Made by a program: the position numbers and the translations under genes. Below, one piece after another: positions 1-12,190 of a DNA stretch of 64,000 nt. Position 1 is the stretch's first letter. Each line of letters begins with the position of its first letter. Source of the DNA: Mauremys mutica (taxonomy: Eukaryota; Chordata; Testudines; Geoemydidae); the NCBI RefSeq assembly GCF_020497125.1, contig NC_059082.1, positions 19,147,965-19,211,964 of the forward strand, in the 5' to 3' direction. The notes beneath the pieces are model-generated. The model saw only the letters and a program-made list of their open reading frames with translations. It made no database searches and had not been told where the DNA came from.

Positions 1-85
1 GTCCTTATACTGTATCTGCAAATCAACCCACAAGTTTTTAAGACCACACAGTACTGATTACCATGAGGCTCAATCAGTACCTATC

Positions 86-986
86 CAGGAGTGAAAGTAA
101 CTTAAGGACTTACCAGTACTCCAGAGTCCTTATGAGGGGGCGGGGACTTTAAATCCCTGGGCACTTTAAATCAGGATTTAAAGGGCCCAAGGCTGGGGCT
201 GTGGTAGCAGCAGCTGGAGCCCTGGTCCCTTTAAATCGCCATCGGAGGGGGCCCCAGCCTCTGGCAGAGCTTTAAAGGGCCTGGGGCTCCGCTGCAGTAG
301 CGGCAGTCGGGAGACCCTGGCCCTTTAAATCATCACCCAAGTCCCCGGCTGCTGCTGCTATCCCAGGGCTCTGGCAGCAGGGCTTGAGTGGCGATTTAAA
401 GGGCTTGGGGCTCCCACTGCTGCTACCCTCCAGGGCCCTTTAAATCGCCACCCGAGCTGGGGCCGTGGGGTAGCAGTAGCAGCCGGGGGCTCGGGTGGTG
501 ATTTAAAGGGCCCGGGGCTCCAGCTGCCGCTACCACCCCGGGCTCTTTAAATCATCCCTGGAGCCCTGCTGCCGGAGCCTTGGGGTAGCGGTGGTGGGGC
601 TCCGGCGGCAAGTTAAAGGGCCCAAGGCAGTAGCAGTGGCCGAGCCCCTGGCCCTTTAAATCACTGCCTGAGCCCTGCTGCCGCTACCCCAGGGCTCGGA
701 GTGGTAATGGCTACCAGTGGCCCGGACCCTTTAAATTGTCCCCAGAGCCCTGCTGAGGTGGCAGCAGGGCTCCGGTGGCTATTTTAAGGGCCAGGGCAGT
801 AGCGGATGCCACAGCCCTGGATCCTTTAAATAGCCGCCGGATCCCCATCGCTGGTGCCCCAGGGCTCTGGCAGCAATTTAAAGGGCCTGGGGCTCCAGCC
901 ACTGCTGGGAGCCCCAGGCCCTTTAAATTTCAGCCAGGGGAAGCCGATCCACCCCAGTACGCCGTACCGGCTTACTTTCACCTCTG
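86..986. mobile_element. Non-autonomous hAT-type element with 8-bp TSD
   Basis: The terminal inverted repeats begin CAGGAGTGAAAGTAA and, at the other end, read TTACTTTCACCTCTG. The flanks carry an exact 8-bp duplication TACCTATC at 78-85 and 987-994. The inside is a GC-rich array with about 15 TTTAAA sites (counted by eye) flanked alternately by GGCCC on the left or GGGCC on the right, so the array folds back on itself. No transposase. Same family as 18730-19298. Confidence 0.88.
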
Positions 987-1043
987 TACCTATCCCACCG
1001 ATGCCATTCAGGAACTTGCCGAGGGAAAAAGTTGGGTATTTGA

Positions 1044-2786
1044 GATCATAGAATCATAGGATTGGAAGGGACCTCGAGGGGTGATCCAGTCCAGTCCCCT
1101 GCGCTCATAGCAGGACTAAGTATTATCTAGACCATCCCTGATGGGTGTTTGTCTAACTGCTCTTAAAAATCTCCAATGATGGAGATTTCACAACCTCCCT
1201 AGGCAATTTATTTCAGTGAGTGCTTAACCACTCTGACAGTTAGGCAGTTTTTCCTAATGTCCAACCTAAACCTCCCTTGCTGCAATTTAAGCCCATTGCT
1301 TCTTGCCCTATCCTCAGAGGTTAAGAAAAACAATTTTTCTCCCTCCTCCTTGTAACAACCTTTTACGTATTTGAAAACAGTTATGTCCCTCCTCAGTCTC
1401 CTCTTTTCCAGACTAAACAAACCCAATTTTTTTTTAATCTTCCCTCAAAGGTCATGTTTTCTAGACCTTTAATAATTTTTGTTGCTCTTCTCTGGATTCT
1501 CTCCAATTTGTCCACATCCTTCCTGAAATGTGGCGCCCAGAACTGGACACAATACTCCAGTTGAGGCCTAATCAGCACCGAGTAGAGCAGAAGAATTACT
1601 TCTCCCGTCTTGCTTACAACACTCCTGCTTTTACATCCCAGAACGATGTTCACTTTTTTTGCAACAGCATTACACTGTTGATTCATATTTAGCTTGTGGT
1701 CCACTCTGACACTCAGTACTCCTTCCTAGGCAGTCATTTCCCATTTTGTATGTGTGCAACTGATTGTGCTTTCCTAAGTAGAGTACTTAGCATTTGTCCT
1801 TATTGAATTTCATCCTATTTACTTCAGACCATTTCTCCAGTTTGTCCAGATCATTTTGAATTTTAATCCTATCCTCCAAAGCACTTGTAACCCCTCCCAG
1901 CTTGGTATGTCCTCAAACTTTATAAGTGTACTCTCTATACCATTTTCTAGATCATTGATGAAGATATTGAACAGAACCGAACCCAGAACTGATCCCTGTG
2001 GGACCCCACTCGTTATGTCCTTCCAGCATGACTGTGAATCACCGATAACTACTCTGTGGGAACAGTTTTCCAGCCAGTTTTGCACCCACCTTATAATAGC
2101 GCCATCTAGGTTGCATTTCCCTAGTTTATTTATGAGGTCATGCGGTACAGTATCAAAAGCTTTACTAAAATCAAAATATACCACGTCTATCACCTCCCCC
2201 GTCTGTCTAAGAAAAGCTATCAGGTTGGTTTGACACGATTTGTTTTTGACAAATCCATGCTGTTACTTATTACCTTATCTTTTAGATGTTTTCAAATTGA
2301 TTGCTTAACTATTTGCTCCATTATCTTTCTGGGTACAGAAGTTAAGCTGACTGGTCTGTAATTCCCCAGGTTGTCCTTATTTCCCTTTTTATAGATGGCC
2401 ACTATATCTGCCCTTTTCCAGTCTTCTGGAATCTCTCCAGTCTTCCATGACTTTTCAAAGATAATCGCTAATGGCTCAGATCTCTCCTCAGTCAGCTCCT
2501 TGAGTATTCTAGGATGCATTTCATCAGGCCCTGGTGACTTGAAGACATCTAATTTGTCCAAGTAATTTTTAACTTGTTCTTTCCCTATTTTAGCCTCTTC
2601 TGATCCTACCTCATTTTCACTGGCATTCACTATGTTAAATGTCCAGTCACCACCAACTTTCTCAGTGAAAACCAAAACAAAGAAGTCATTAAGCACCTTT
2701 GCTGTTTCCACATTTTCTGTTACTATTTCCCCGCCTCATTCAATAGTTGACCTACCCTGTCCTTGGTCTTCCTCTTGCTTCTAATG
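1044..2786 (-). mobile_element. 5'-truncated CR1 LINE with broken reverse transcriptase
   Basis: On the minus strand the frame segments 2711-2292, 2193-1819 and 1704-1393 carry reverse-transcriptase blocks in order: [60 protein letters not shown] and RPQLEYCVQFWAPHF. These are CR1-clade signatures. The 3' end at 1044-1060 is the CR1 terminal ATTCTATG-type octamer. Frameshifts and stops separate the segments, and the catalytic YADD region is lost in one break. The copy seems to continue a few bases after 5094, beyond a hAT inserted in it. Confidence 0.93.
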
Positions 2787-3599
2787 AAGGGAAGGGCAAA
2801 CTATGGCCCACGGGCTGGATATGGCCTGTCAGGGCTTTCAATCCAGCCTGTGGGATTGCCAGCCCCGTGGTGAAGCGGGGCTAAGGCAGGCTCCCTTCCT
2901 CCCCTGGCCCCGCGCCACTCCTGGAAGCATCCGGCACCACTTCCCTGTTGCCCCTAGAGGTGGGGCAGAGGGATCTGTGCACTGCCCTCGCCTGCAGGCA
3001 CAGCCCTCCCCCCCCCCGCAGCTCCCATTGGCCAGGCACGGGGAACCGCAGCCAATGGGAGCTTTGGGGGTGGTACCCGCAGGTGAGGGCAGCGTGCAGC
3101 AGAGCCGCCTGCCCCACCACCAGGGCCGGCTTTAGGCCAATTCAACCAATTCCCCTGAATCGGGCCTGCCCCTAAGAGGGTCCTGCGCCCAAGCCCCAGT
3201 ACGGCGTACCGGCAAGAACCGGTGTGCTGTACCGGGGTGGCCGGGCTTCCCCAGGGGGCAATTTAAAGGGCCTGGGGCTCCCAGCAGGGGCTGGAGCCCC
3301 AGGCCCTTTAAATTGCCACCAGAGCCCCACTGTTGGAGCCCTGGGGTAGGGCTGCAGGGCTCTGGGGGCTATTTAAAAAGTCTGGGGCTCCAGTTGCTTC
3401 TACCGCCCCGGCCCTTTAAATAGCTGCTGGAGCCCAACCGCTTCCCCAGGGCTCCCTCAGCTATTTAAAGGACTGGGGCGGTAGAAGCAGGGGAGCCCAG
3501 GGCCCTTTAAATAGCCCCTGAGCGCTGGGCTGCTGCTGCCACCCCGGTGGGGAAGAGAGGAGGAGGAGGGGGCACTTACCGTACAGGGTGGGCTGTACC

Positions 3600-4145
3600 C
3601 CATGTACCCACACCCCCTGCCCTGCCCACACCAGCCCCACACCAGCCCCGCACCCCCTTCCCTGCCCGCAGCCAGCCCCTGCCTGCAGCCAGCCCTGCAC
3701 CCCTGCCTGCAGCCAGCCCTGCACCCCTGCCTGCAGCCAGCCCATCTCCAGCCAGCCCCACACCCCCTGCCCACAGCCAGCCCCACACCCCCTGCCCACA
3801 GCCAGCCCCTGCCACACCTCCTGCCCTGTCTCCAGCCCACCCCTGCCACACACCCCTGCGGCCCTGCCCGAAACCAGGCAGCCCCCCACACACCCCTGCC
3901 CGTACCAGCCCTGAACCCCCTGCCCTGCCTGCAGCCAGCCCACCCTTGTCGCACCTCCCTGCCTGAAACCAGCCAATCCCGCACTCCTCTGTCTCCAGCC
4001 CTGCCAACCCATGCCATACCCCCCTGCGGCCCTGCCTGAAGCCAGCCACCCCACCCCACACCCCCGTCTCCAGCCAGCCCCGCACCCCTTGCCCTGCCTG
4101 CAGCCAGACCCTACCTCCGGTCAGCCCCTGCCCTGCCTCTAGCCA
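3600..4145. repeat. C-rich minisatellite (CCTGCCYGCAGCCAGCC type)
   Basis: Imperfect units of roughly 17-25 bp rich in CCTGC, CAGCCAGCC and CACACC are repeated over about 540 bp. The array makes long open frames on both strands with Pro/Ala/Ser-rich or Gly/Trp/Arg-rich products. These are a composition effect. Confidence 0.8.
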
Positions 4146-4251
4146 GCCCTATGTCCACTGGTGCCATGAAGTTCCCAGGGGAGTAACCCTGCACACCTGC
4201 TTCAATGAGGGGGGCAGCGAGCAGCTGGGACCCACACATGTGCACACCCTA

Positions 4252-4369
4252 GGGTGACCAGACAGCAAGTGTGAAAAATTGGGACGGGGTGGAGGGTAAC
4301 AGGATCCTATATAAGAAAAAGACCCAAAAATTGGGACTCTCCCTATAAAACTGGGACATCTGGTCACCC
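4252..4369. mobile_element. Mariner-like MITE, 118 bp
   Basis: Ends GGGTGACCAGA and TCTGGTCACCC are exact inverted repeats between TA dinucleotides (4250-4251 and 4370-4371). It contains TATATAAGAAAAAGACCC. Further copies lie at 45794, 46096 (split) and 56356. Confidence 0.85.
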
Positions 4370-4462
4370 TAGCACACCCCCAGGGAGTGGTGCGGACCCA
4401 CACATGTGAAACGGAGATCATTTCTAGTTCAGGCCCATCTTCTTACAAAAGAACTTTAGGTA

Positions 4463-4601
4463 GGGTTAACATACATCTGTATTTTCCCGGACATGTCAGG
4501 CTTTTTGGTTCTTAAATTGCCATCCGGGAGGAATTTTTAAAATGTAAAAATTTTTAAAATTTAAAAATTCCTCCTGGGAAAATACGGATGTATGGTAACC
4601 C
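4463..4601. mobile_element. Second MITE family with TA target site, 139 bp
   Basis: Inverted ends GGGTTAACATACATCTGTAT and ATACGGATGTATGGTAACCC lie between TA dinucleotides at 4461-4462 and 4602-4603. The middle is an A/T-rich foldback (AATTTTTAAAATGTAAAAAT). Confidence 0.8.
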
Positions 4602-5102
4602 TATCGGTACAAAAAATACATACTGTGGCACATCCCTTAAATCAGAACTTTTTATAGGGAACCGGTTGCTAAGAAATGAAAGGCCTTTTTTTTTAAGTCA
4701 CCCCTGCCGGGCCCCACTGAAAATGTTCGAATTGGGCCCCACACTTCCTAAAGCTGGCCCTGCCCACCACACCCCCAGGAGCCACTTCTGGACATGCTGG
4801 CCACTTCTGGGAGCAGCGCGGGGCCATGGCAGGCAGGAAGCCTGCCTTAGCCCCACTGCGCGCCACTGCCATCCTGGAGCCACTCAAGGTAAGCGGTGCT
4901 GGGCCGGAGCCTGCACCCTGAACCCCTCCTGCACATCGCCTTGCCCTGAGATACTTCCTGTACACCGCACCCCCTCCCACGCCCCACACTCCCTCCCGCA
5001 CCCCAGCACCCTGCCCCAGCCCTACATTCATGGCCCTGCATACAATTGCTCCACCCAGATATGGCCATTGGGCCAAAAAGTTTGGTCACCCCTGTTTTAA
5101 TG

Positions 5103-6036
5103 TATTGTTCTGTAGTCTAATGTAATGCTGCTTAATATTACTTTTATTAACAGCACTGGTGATTAATAATGGTAAAATAGTCTACATATTTGTCTTCACT
5201 TACAGATCACTATTAAGTATTCTGATGTCCTCAAATTAAAAACTTTCCCCTTTGTGCTTCAAAAAGGAGTCCCAGAGACCTGAAAGACAACACCTGAAGT
5301 CTCATCCAAAGCCAAGTGAACTATATGATTTAAAAGATTAAACAAACATGTTAGTTTTACTGCTGTCAAAGATTTACCAAATCATTGTTCCATGGGAGGA
5401 ATAGGCAAGGCTTTCTTCCAACTAAAACAAAAGCATGAAAGCGATGTTAAGTGAACCCTACAGCTTGGAATTTAAACTCTTTCTTAGATAAAGTTAACAA
5501 GGACAATTACTTGCTGGCTTGATTGTCTAACTCCAAAAGTTGCTACAAGACATTCAGAAGGACAGAGTTAAGGAGTGAATTGAGACAAATTTAATAAGAG
5601 CACAACTGTTACTATCTATTCAAGACTGAATTTGAGGATCAGTAAATGTATGCAAAAATACCAACCCCCTTCCCCATGACACACAAAGTTCTTTTCTGTT
5701 TCAGATTATGAAGGCATTGTCTTGGGTTACATACAACAGTGAAGTGTGTGTGTGAATACAGTCCATCTCACTCAAATGTTGTAAACATACAGTTTACCTC
5801 AAAAGGTGCCTCGTGTAGGGAGACCCTTTCAGCTAAAATGTAGGAAAAATCTTGTTCTTTTCATCTCACTAAAGAGGCATTTGACAGATTAAATTAAGTA
5901 TAATCCTTATTTTAAAAAATGTTCATACTCGTACAGCTTGGGAACACATTTTGTTCAAACTTTGTAGTACTTATTTTCAAGATAAAATAGTTTTTCTAAT
6001 GTTTAATATGTTTTAATTTAATGTATTGAATATAGG
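5103..6036. other. Gene-free interval, unassigned
   Basis: AT-rich sequence with no long open frame. I recognise no repeat end or RNA gene here. Confidence 0.6.
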
Positions 6037-6044
6037 CTCCTTCT

Positions 6045-6291
6045 CAGGTGCAGTGCCACAGTTTTTGCCGCCGTAGGTGGCAGCGCTCCTCCTCTGAGCA
6101 TTCGACGGCAGGGGCACTTCGGGGCAGGGTCCCGGAGCGAGTGAAGGACCAACCGCCGAATTTCCGCTGAAGACCCAGAGCGGAAGGACCCCCCACCGCT
6201 GAATTTCCGCCGAGGGCGGCAAAATGCCGCCCCCCAAATCCTGCCACCCTAGGCAACCGCCTAGGGTCGCCTAGTGGAAGCGCCAGCCCTG
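6045..6291. mobile_element. Short hAT-type element, 247 bp
   Basis: Ends CAGGTGCAGTGCC and GGAAGCGCCAGCCCTG are flanked by CTCCTTCT (6037-6044) and CGCCTTCT (6292-6299), an 8-bp duplication with one mismatch. The inside is GC-rich (GGCGGCAAAATGCCGCC palindrome) with no protein. Confidence 0.75.
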
Positions 6292-6929
6292 CGCCTTCTG
6301 ATGGCAAAAGTGACAAATTTTCATGGATGTTAACCACTAGGTTAAACAGCTCAATCTTCTCCTACTGAAATCTGTGAGTCCAACTCTCAAAGTCCCTACA
6401 TTTTATTTTGATTTGACTGGGAATTTTGCCTGAGTGACGACTGGTGAGTATATACTGAGCAAAGTCTTCAGGATTTGGCCAACTGGGAGTTTTAACATTG
6501 GCTTCAGTAGGAATCAGGAGTTGGCTCTGTGTCTGCCACTAAAAATAATGAGTTCAGATCCTATTGTAGATGCAATTTCATTCATAGCTCTTCATGTCTT
6601 TCTTCTGTTAAACGTTTTCCTGCATTTTCAACAATTAATTTTGCTATGCAAAAATATTCTGCATTTAAAAAACAAAACATTTTAAAAACTCATTGCTAAA
6701 GAAGCAAAAATATAACATATAGTATTAGGCTTTTATCCTGCAAGTGACTCCACACAATTATCCCCCCTTTGTGATTCATACAGGAATTTCCTTATGCTGA
6801 GACTGAGAAGTCCTAGGTTTCCAGTTCAGTTGGCTTTGTGGCCCTTTTACACCAGCACAGCTAACATAAAGAGGTCTGCAAGGAGTCCTGAATCCTAACC
6901 TGATCCCTCTTCCAAAAGCCCATGAACAA

Positions 6930-7195
6930 CTATGTTCCAGCCTGACCCCTGTATTTCATGTCCAGAGGTCTTACATTCCCTCCCTTTGTTCTCCACACAA
7001 AATTATGATCTTCCATGTCCCATTTCCCATCCTCTATACCTCCTGGCCATTCCTGCACCTCCAGATCCTATTACAATCCCAGATTCCCCTCTGTACCACC
7101 AGATTCCTGCCGAAGCACCTATGTAAGTATCCCTCTTGATCTACACACACAATTCTTTGTATCTCTTACTTCTCCAGCAGGTGCAGGGCCTCAGC
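6930..7195 (+). repeat. Unnamed dispersed repeat, copy A
   Basis: Pyrimidine-rich stretch that matches the reverse complement of 11895-12190 over most of its length, for example CCATTTCCCA, CCTCCTGGCC and TGCACCTCCAGATCC-like blocks in the same order. No coding signal and no clear ends. Confidence 0.5.
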
Positions 7196-7229
7196 TGTTA
7201 GAACACTGGCATGTTTCAGACTGCTAGTC

Positions 7230-8670
7230 ACACAAATGCTTACATATATGTCAGTGCAACAACAGAACATTAAGTCAGCTTTTCATCTGCATAGAAATTT
7301 CTGTTCAGAGGTTTACATGCATCTCCATTACTTATAGATTCTGGGTTTTACTTTATACATAACTATGCACAAATGAATTACAGTAACAGTCCCAAAAAGG
7401 ACCGACTGAAAGACTGGAGCAGTCCTACACTCCAACTGAAAGACTGGAGCAGTTATCTTGAGCTTTACAGCAAACACTGTATTTTCTCTCCTTTGACAAA
7501 TTGTGTCTGGTGGATGATTGTATCTGTACAATTTCTAGAGTGACCATGTCTGCTGGATAGAGATAAGGGGAAACCACATGAAATGTAAGGGACCATGCTT
7601 TATTTTAAGGGAAATTTCAGGGACACACCATTTCCCTTAGCATATCATGTATTTTTCTCTCACAGGTACATTTCTACTGCCCTCATCTATGCAATGCAAT
7701 TATCATAAGCTTCGATTTAATGTTTAAAATAGTACTTATCAGTTTAACACCTTTGTTTTCTGAAATCAATAAAACATTTATACATACACACACACAATTG
7801 AAGTTAACTTTAATTTAAAGCTCAGCCTTAACAGACTCAATATTTAGCAGGTTTCTTCAACCTGCCCAAGTCTGTTCATGCAGGGAAAATATTTTTTCTA
7901 CTACTGCATTTGAAGTAGAAATGGACGTAAATTCTGCAAGTTAAGAAACTGGGAGAACTAGAATTTGAATATAGGAAATGGTCTAATGCTCTAATACAAT
8001 CAGACTCCTGAAGCATGCACACACACTCCACTAATCTCTCTGTGCACAATATTCCTTGTACAAACAATCCACATCAAGCCTTTTGTCAAGTTTCAACTCT
8101 TCAATAACACTTACAATTTCCTGAAAAAAAGTCAGCATTTTTTCTGAGAAAGTGGCTGAATCAGATTAAGGTGGTTTTGTTCACTGAAATCAAAATATGA
8201 AGTACCCCGGTAATATATACACCAGTGAATGAAATCCATTTCCATTTTTTTCTACTTTACCATTATGTATTTTTAGATAAGATTTACATTTATGACTAAA
8301 GAATTTGGCATCGATCCTTTGTTATAATGCATTCACTGAAGAGTAAGTTATGTCAGACTCCAGCACATACATAACCAGATTGTTCTAATTTTAAGACTGT
8401 ATCATAAAAAATAAGTTTTAAGAACATGATGAAAAAAATAAGAAGTATTCAGTCACTGTAAATCTCTCTTCATCATCCCCATCTTCATCATCCTTAAAAA
8501 TTGCAACTGGGCAATCCTCACCAAATCTACACAAGTAACTTCTAATAGCTGGAAAACTTTAAGATCCTTTCAACTACTAATTAAACATCTTGTGGGGACA
8601 TAGCGTTGAATAATGGAAATGTTGAGGTAACAAAATGAAATATCTCCTGTAGTCCGGAAACTCTTTTGGC
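7230..8670. other. Gene-free interval, unassigned
   Basis: A short near-duplicate lies at 7406-7452 (two CTGAAAGACTGGAGCAGT units). Otherwise I see no gene, RNA or mobile element. Confidence 0.55.
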
Positions 8671-8676
8671 AGATGA

Positions 8677-8840
8677 GGAAAAGTGATTGCGGCCAATGGG
8701 GGACGGTGAGAAGCAGCGGCCAGCACATCTCTCGGCCCACGCCGCTTCCTGCCACCCCCATTGGTCTGGGACGGTGAACTGCGGCCAGTGGGAGCCACGA
8801 TCGGCCGAACCTGCGGACGCAGCAGGTAAACAAACAAGCC
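8677..8840. mobile_element. Fragment of the foldback hAT family seen at 37609
   Basis: Blocks such as GCGGCCAGTGGGAGCCACGA, GGCCGAACCTGCGGACGCAG and CAGGTAAACAAACAAGCC are shared with 37609-37928. Both termini are missing or degraded. Confidence 0.65.
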
Positions 8841-8879
8841 TTCCCCTGTGTACAGTACTCAATGACCATTTGCAATAAA

Positions 8880-11800
8880 ATAAAATAAAATAGTGCCCAT
8901 ATGTGGCAAGCATTAGCTGTTTACTTCGTTCATCAATGAACCTTCTCCTTTCCAGAAGTTTTCTAAATTCTTCCTAGCATTCCTTTATCTCTGTTAGAAG
9001 TGGAAAAACAGAGGCCTGGGGTGGAGATAAAATGTGATATTATGTATTCAGAAGTAACAGGCAGAGTCTCAAATAAGAGACCATATCCGTGATTTTTATT
9101 TCAGATGTGCAATTCACTGCAGTCTTAGCATGACACAAAAGAATTTTTTTTTTAAGCTTTGTGGTCAGAATAAAAGAAAACATTTGGAAAGAACCTGGTT
9201 TTTACTTTGAAACTCATAATCCTATGTGTGGCTTTGTTGTTTTTTTAAAGACATTTTTATTTTTCTCCTCCACTTTTCCTGAACAAATTATATTAATAGC
9301 ATGTTCTGAATACAAAGTAACCTAACTAAAGATGAAACTCAAATATGTTCAACAAAAAGATATTACTTTAAGTGGTTTTAAAAAGTACAGATAAAGTTAT
9401 TTCTGGAGATACAACAGTTTAATAGTTTACCCCAGTCCTCTCCCTCTCCATTTTAGAAAATATTACCAGATTCAACCGAGTGAAGACAAATTAAAGTCAG
9501 ATAGAATCATATCTTAAACAAACATAAAGTGACGTTAATCTGACCATAGATTGAAACATTATACACTCACTCTTTCCATTCAGTTGTTTTTGTAAAAACT
9601 GACCTTGGATGACCCCACTGAATCCAACATACATGCAGTTAAAGGCTGAAATATTGAAGTCAATTTACTGCATTTCCAAAGGATTCACTTTAAGTTAGCT
9701 GCTATCTTTTCCAAAAGCGTTATTGGTTCATCCACATTTACAGCAGGAGTGAGCAAGATCGATTTATTTCCTGCTGAGTAGTTATCACTCTTATGGGAAA
9801 CACGTATTCTGTCTGAAAGTCAAATGGAACTACGATCTGTCAGCCTCATCATTTCATTGTCCCAAAACAAAGTTGATCTCCTCCCACCTCACTTTTTATA
9901 GAGCTACTTTTTTTGTTTTGTTTTGCCACACTTGCAGCTACTGGCCCATACTTTCCCAATCCGCCGCACTAATAACGTTGTATTCTTTCATTCAAATTGA
10001 AAGTAAGTTTTGTTCTTCAAAGATCTATGTCTGCTTTCTGAAGTGTCAATTAGTTGTGTACAGGTTTCCCATTAATCCTATCTTTTAGGCCTGAGAAAAC
10101 TGAAGAACATGATAAAGCTAATAGAAGGATGAGTTTGTGGGGCAAATTCATGACTGGCATAGGGAAGAACAACTCCCTGGACTTCAATGGAGTTGTGCCC
10201 ACTTATGACAGCAGTGGATTTGAATTACTTTCTACACCTTCTCTTTGCTCCCCTGCAATGCTACTGTAGCTGGTAGTTTTTCTTTCTGAAGAAAGGCCAG
10301 TTTCTGACAAAGGTTTTCTTCTTGTACTTAAATGAGCCGGCATATAGCTCAAAGACCACCTCCTTTTCCAGTCATGTGTTTATTTACAAAAGGCCTGGTT
10401 TTATGGGTCAATTGGCATTCATTTGCTAATTATCAAAGTGACTAGCTTTGTCTTTCCTAGAAAAATAATATCATCATTGAATCATTGAGAAAGATTTTGG
10501 AGTTAATGTGTGTTCCCTAGCTCCTTGGGCTAATCTGTCTGTTACCAATTTAAAAAACCAAACCAAAAACCAATATATACACTAGAGTGAAAGGAGCAGC
10601 CCCGCCTTTTGCAAGACCTGAACGCTGTCTACACATCTGATTGTTTATAACCTTTCATGTAGCTATGCAACAAGTGTTAAAAAAATTACACTACCCTAAT
10701 TCTGGGCATAGATACCTGTAGCACACCTCAGGTCTACACACAACATGACTGCCTGTAGTGCACAGGCATTTGCTTCACTATTTGCATTAATCCTGCTCTC
10801 AGCAAGGTTAACCACCACGTTGTCCTCCATGCATCAACCCTCACTGATGTAGTGCTAATGTAGACAGCAAGTGTTGCCATTGCAGCTACATGTTTGGTCC
10901 TCCCTGTGCAATCCCAGAATGGTTTGGCAGCTGTCTACAATGTAGGAGATATAATCTCCCAACATCTCAAAAGAAATATGACCAAATCTAAAGGAATAAA
11001 CAGTCTCCTAGAAAATCTTCACAATTAGGAGTGATCAGCTCATAAGAAAGTTGAGGCCTGTGTCTCCACAGACCTGTGCCACCACTTGGCTTCCTTCTTG
11101 CCTACACCATCAGCTTAATTACTTTGAAAGTACTGCTGAATTTCAAAAATGCTTAGAGTCAGGAAAGAAAAAAAAGCTACTATTAATGGTCAATGGCAAA
11201 AATCTCTCTCTCCCCCTGATTACTTTCCTAGTTCACAGGCAAAGCAGTGACTACATAAGTAAACATAACATTACTTTGAGTTACTGTAGTTTTAAACAAA
11301 GAAAATACGGTCCAAAGGGTGATGGCTTTGCCTCCTATGCTCAAAAACGGATTGCTAGAAAAGTCATTGGTAAAAAGCTGCACTGAATACAAATGCTTAT
11401 CTCTAGAAAAATAGTCAAACATTTGGCAATGTTATAGATTGGGTTCAAACCCCTTAAAATGGATGAGTTTAACAAACACCATTCATTTAGGTTAAAAGTA
11501 AGAAAAAAATAGCAGGCTCCAAGACAAAGGAACACCCATGGCCACTCAAGAACTCTAATGATTCAGGCAGAGAGGTTTTCCCTGAGTAAGTTTCCACTAG
11601 TGGTGTATGTTTAGGTGGGTGGGACAGACAGTACCAGGAGAGAGAAGGAAGAGAGTCAGAAGCAGACACAGACTGCAAGAACAGTAATGTGGCCCTGAAA
11701 TAAAGCGGAGAGAAAGATTTCTGGGGGGCAGAGTGTTGTTTGTAAAGATAGACTTGGAACAGCGAACAAAAGAGCAGTCTCCTGCTATTTGGGGATTCCT

Positions 11801-11890
11801 ACTATGTTCAGAGAAACAGGAATTTGTACACTCTTTGTTCATAAACAAGATTGCACCAAAAAGGGGGGGGGGCGGACTCCATCATCAATT
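8880..11890. other. Gene-free interval with one possible Harbinger-like remnant
   Basis: At 10624-10870 the ends GCTGTCTACACA and AATGTAGACAGC form inverted repeats typical of vertebrate Harbinger-like MITEs. The rest is AT-rich with no recognisable feature. Open frames here are short and show no conserved motif. Confidence 0.45.
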
Positions 11891-11894
11891 TCTG

Positions 11895-12190
11895 CCCCTC
11901 ACCAGAGCACCTGCAGAGCCCTGAACTTTGAATAACCACTCAAGTCAAAAGTGATAACAGTAAAGAGATGCCAAGAATTATTTGGGTAGGTCTAGACAGA
12001 TATGTAGGTGCTTGGGGACAGGGATCTGGAGGTACAGAGGGGAATCTGCGAATCTTGTAGAACCTGCAGGTGCAGGAGAGGCCAGGAGATGCAGAGGTTG
12101 GGAAATGGGTCATAAAAGAGGATTGTAATTTGTGTGGAAAATCGAGGTAGGGTAAGACCTGTCTATAGACATGAAATACAGAGAGCAGGC
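11895..12190 (-). repeat. Unnamed dispersed repeat, copy B
   Basis: Reverse-complement relative of 6930-7195. Shared order includes the blocks around GGATCTGGAGGTACAGAGGG, GGTGCAGGAGAGGCCAGGAG and GGGAAATGGG. Divergence is substantial, so both are old. Confidence 0.5.

Larger units (their letters stand above)
3121..4762. mobile_element. Second hAT-type element, nested, exact 8-bp TSD
   Basis: Ends CAGGGCCGGCTTTAGG and CCTAAAGCTGGCCCTG are inverted repeats, flanked by CCCACCAC at 3113-3120 and 4763-4770. Inside are a TTTAAA foldback block (about 3190-3530) like the one in 86-986, a C-rich minisatellite (about 3600-4140) and two mariner-like MITEs. No transposase frame. Confidence 0.87.
2787..5094. 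mobile_element. hAT-type element inserted in the CR1, itself interrupted
   Basis: The ends are AAGGGAAGGGCAAACT (left, decayed) and AGTTTGGTCACCCCTG (right), which match as inverted repeats. The flanks TTCTAATG (2779-2786) and TTTTAATG (5095-5102) are an 8-bp duplication with one mismatch. The sequence belonging to it is 2787-3120 and 4763-5094 (GC-rich, no transposase); the middle is a second element. Confidence 0.8.

Noticed and set aside
86..986. CRISPR-like array because of regular TTTAAA spacing
   Set aside because: The spacing is irregular, the units alternate in orientation, and the whole block has transposon ends and a target duplication in a vertebrate genome.
3457..4085. Overlapping open frames of 139-200 codons on both strands
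   Set aside because: They lie in a C-rich minisatellite inside a hAT-type element. Products are low-complexity Pro/Ala/Ser or Gly/Trp/Arg repeats in all frames, with no conserved domain.
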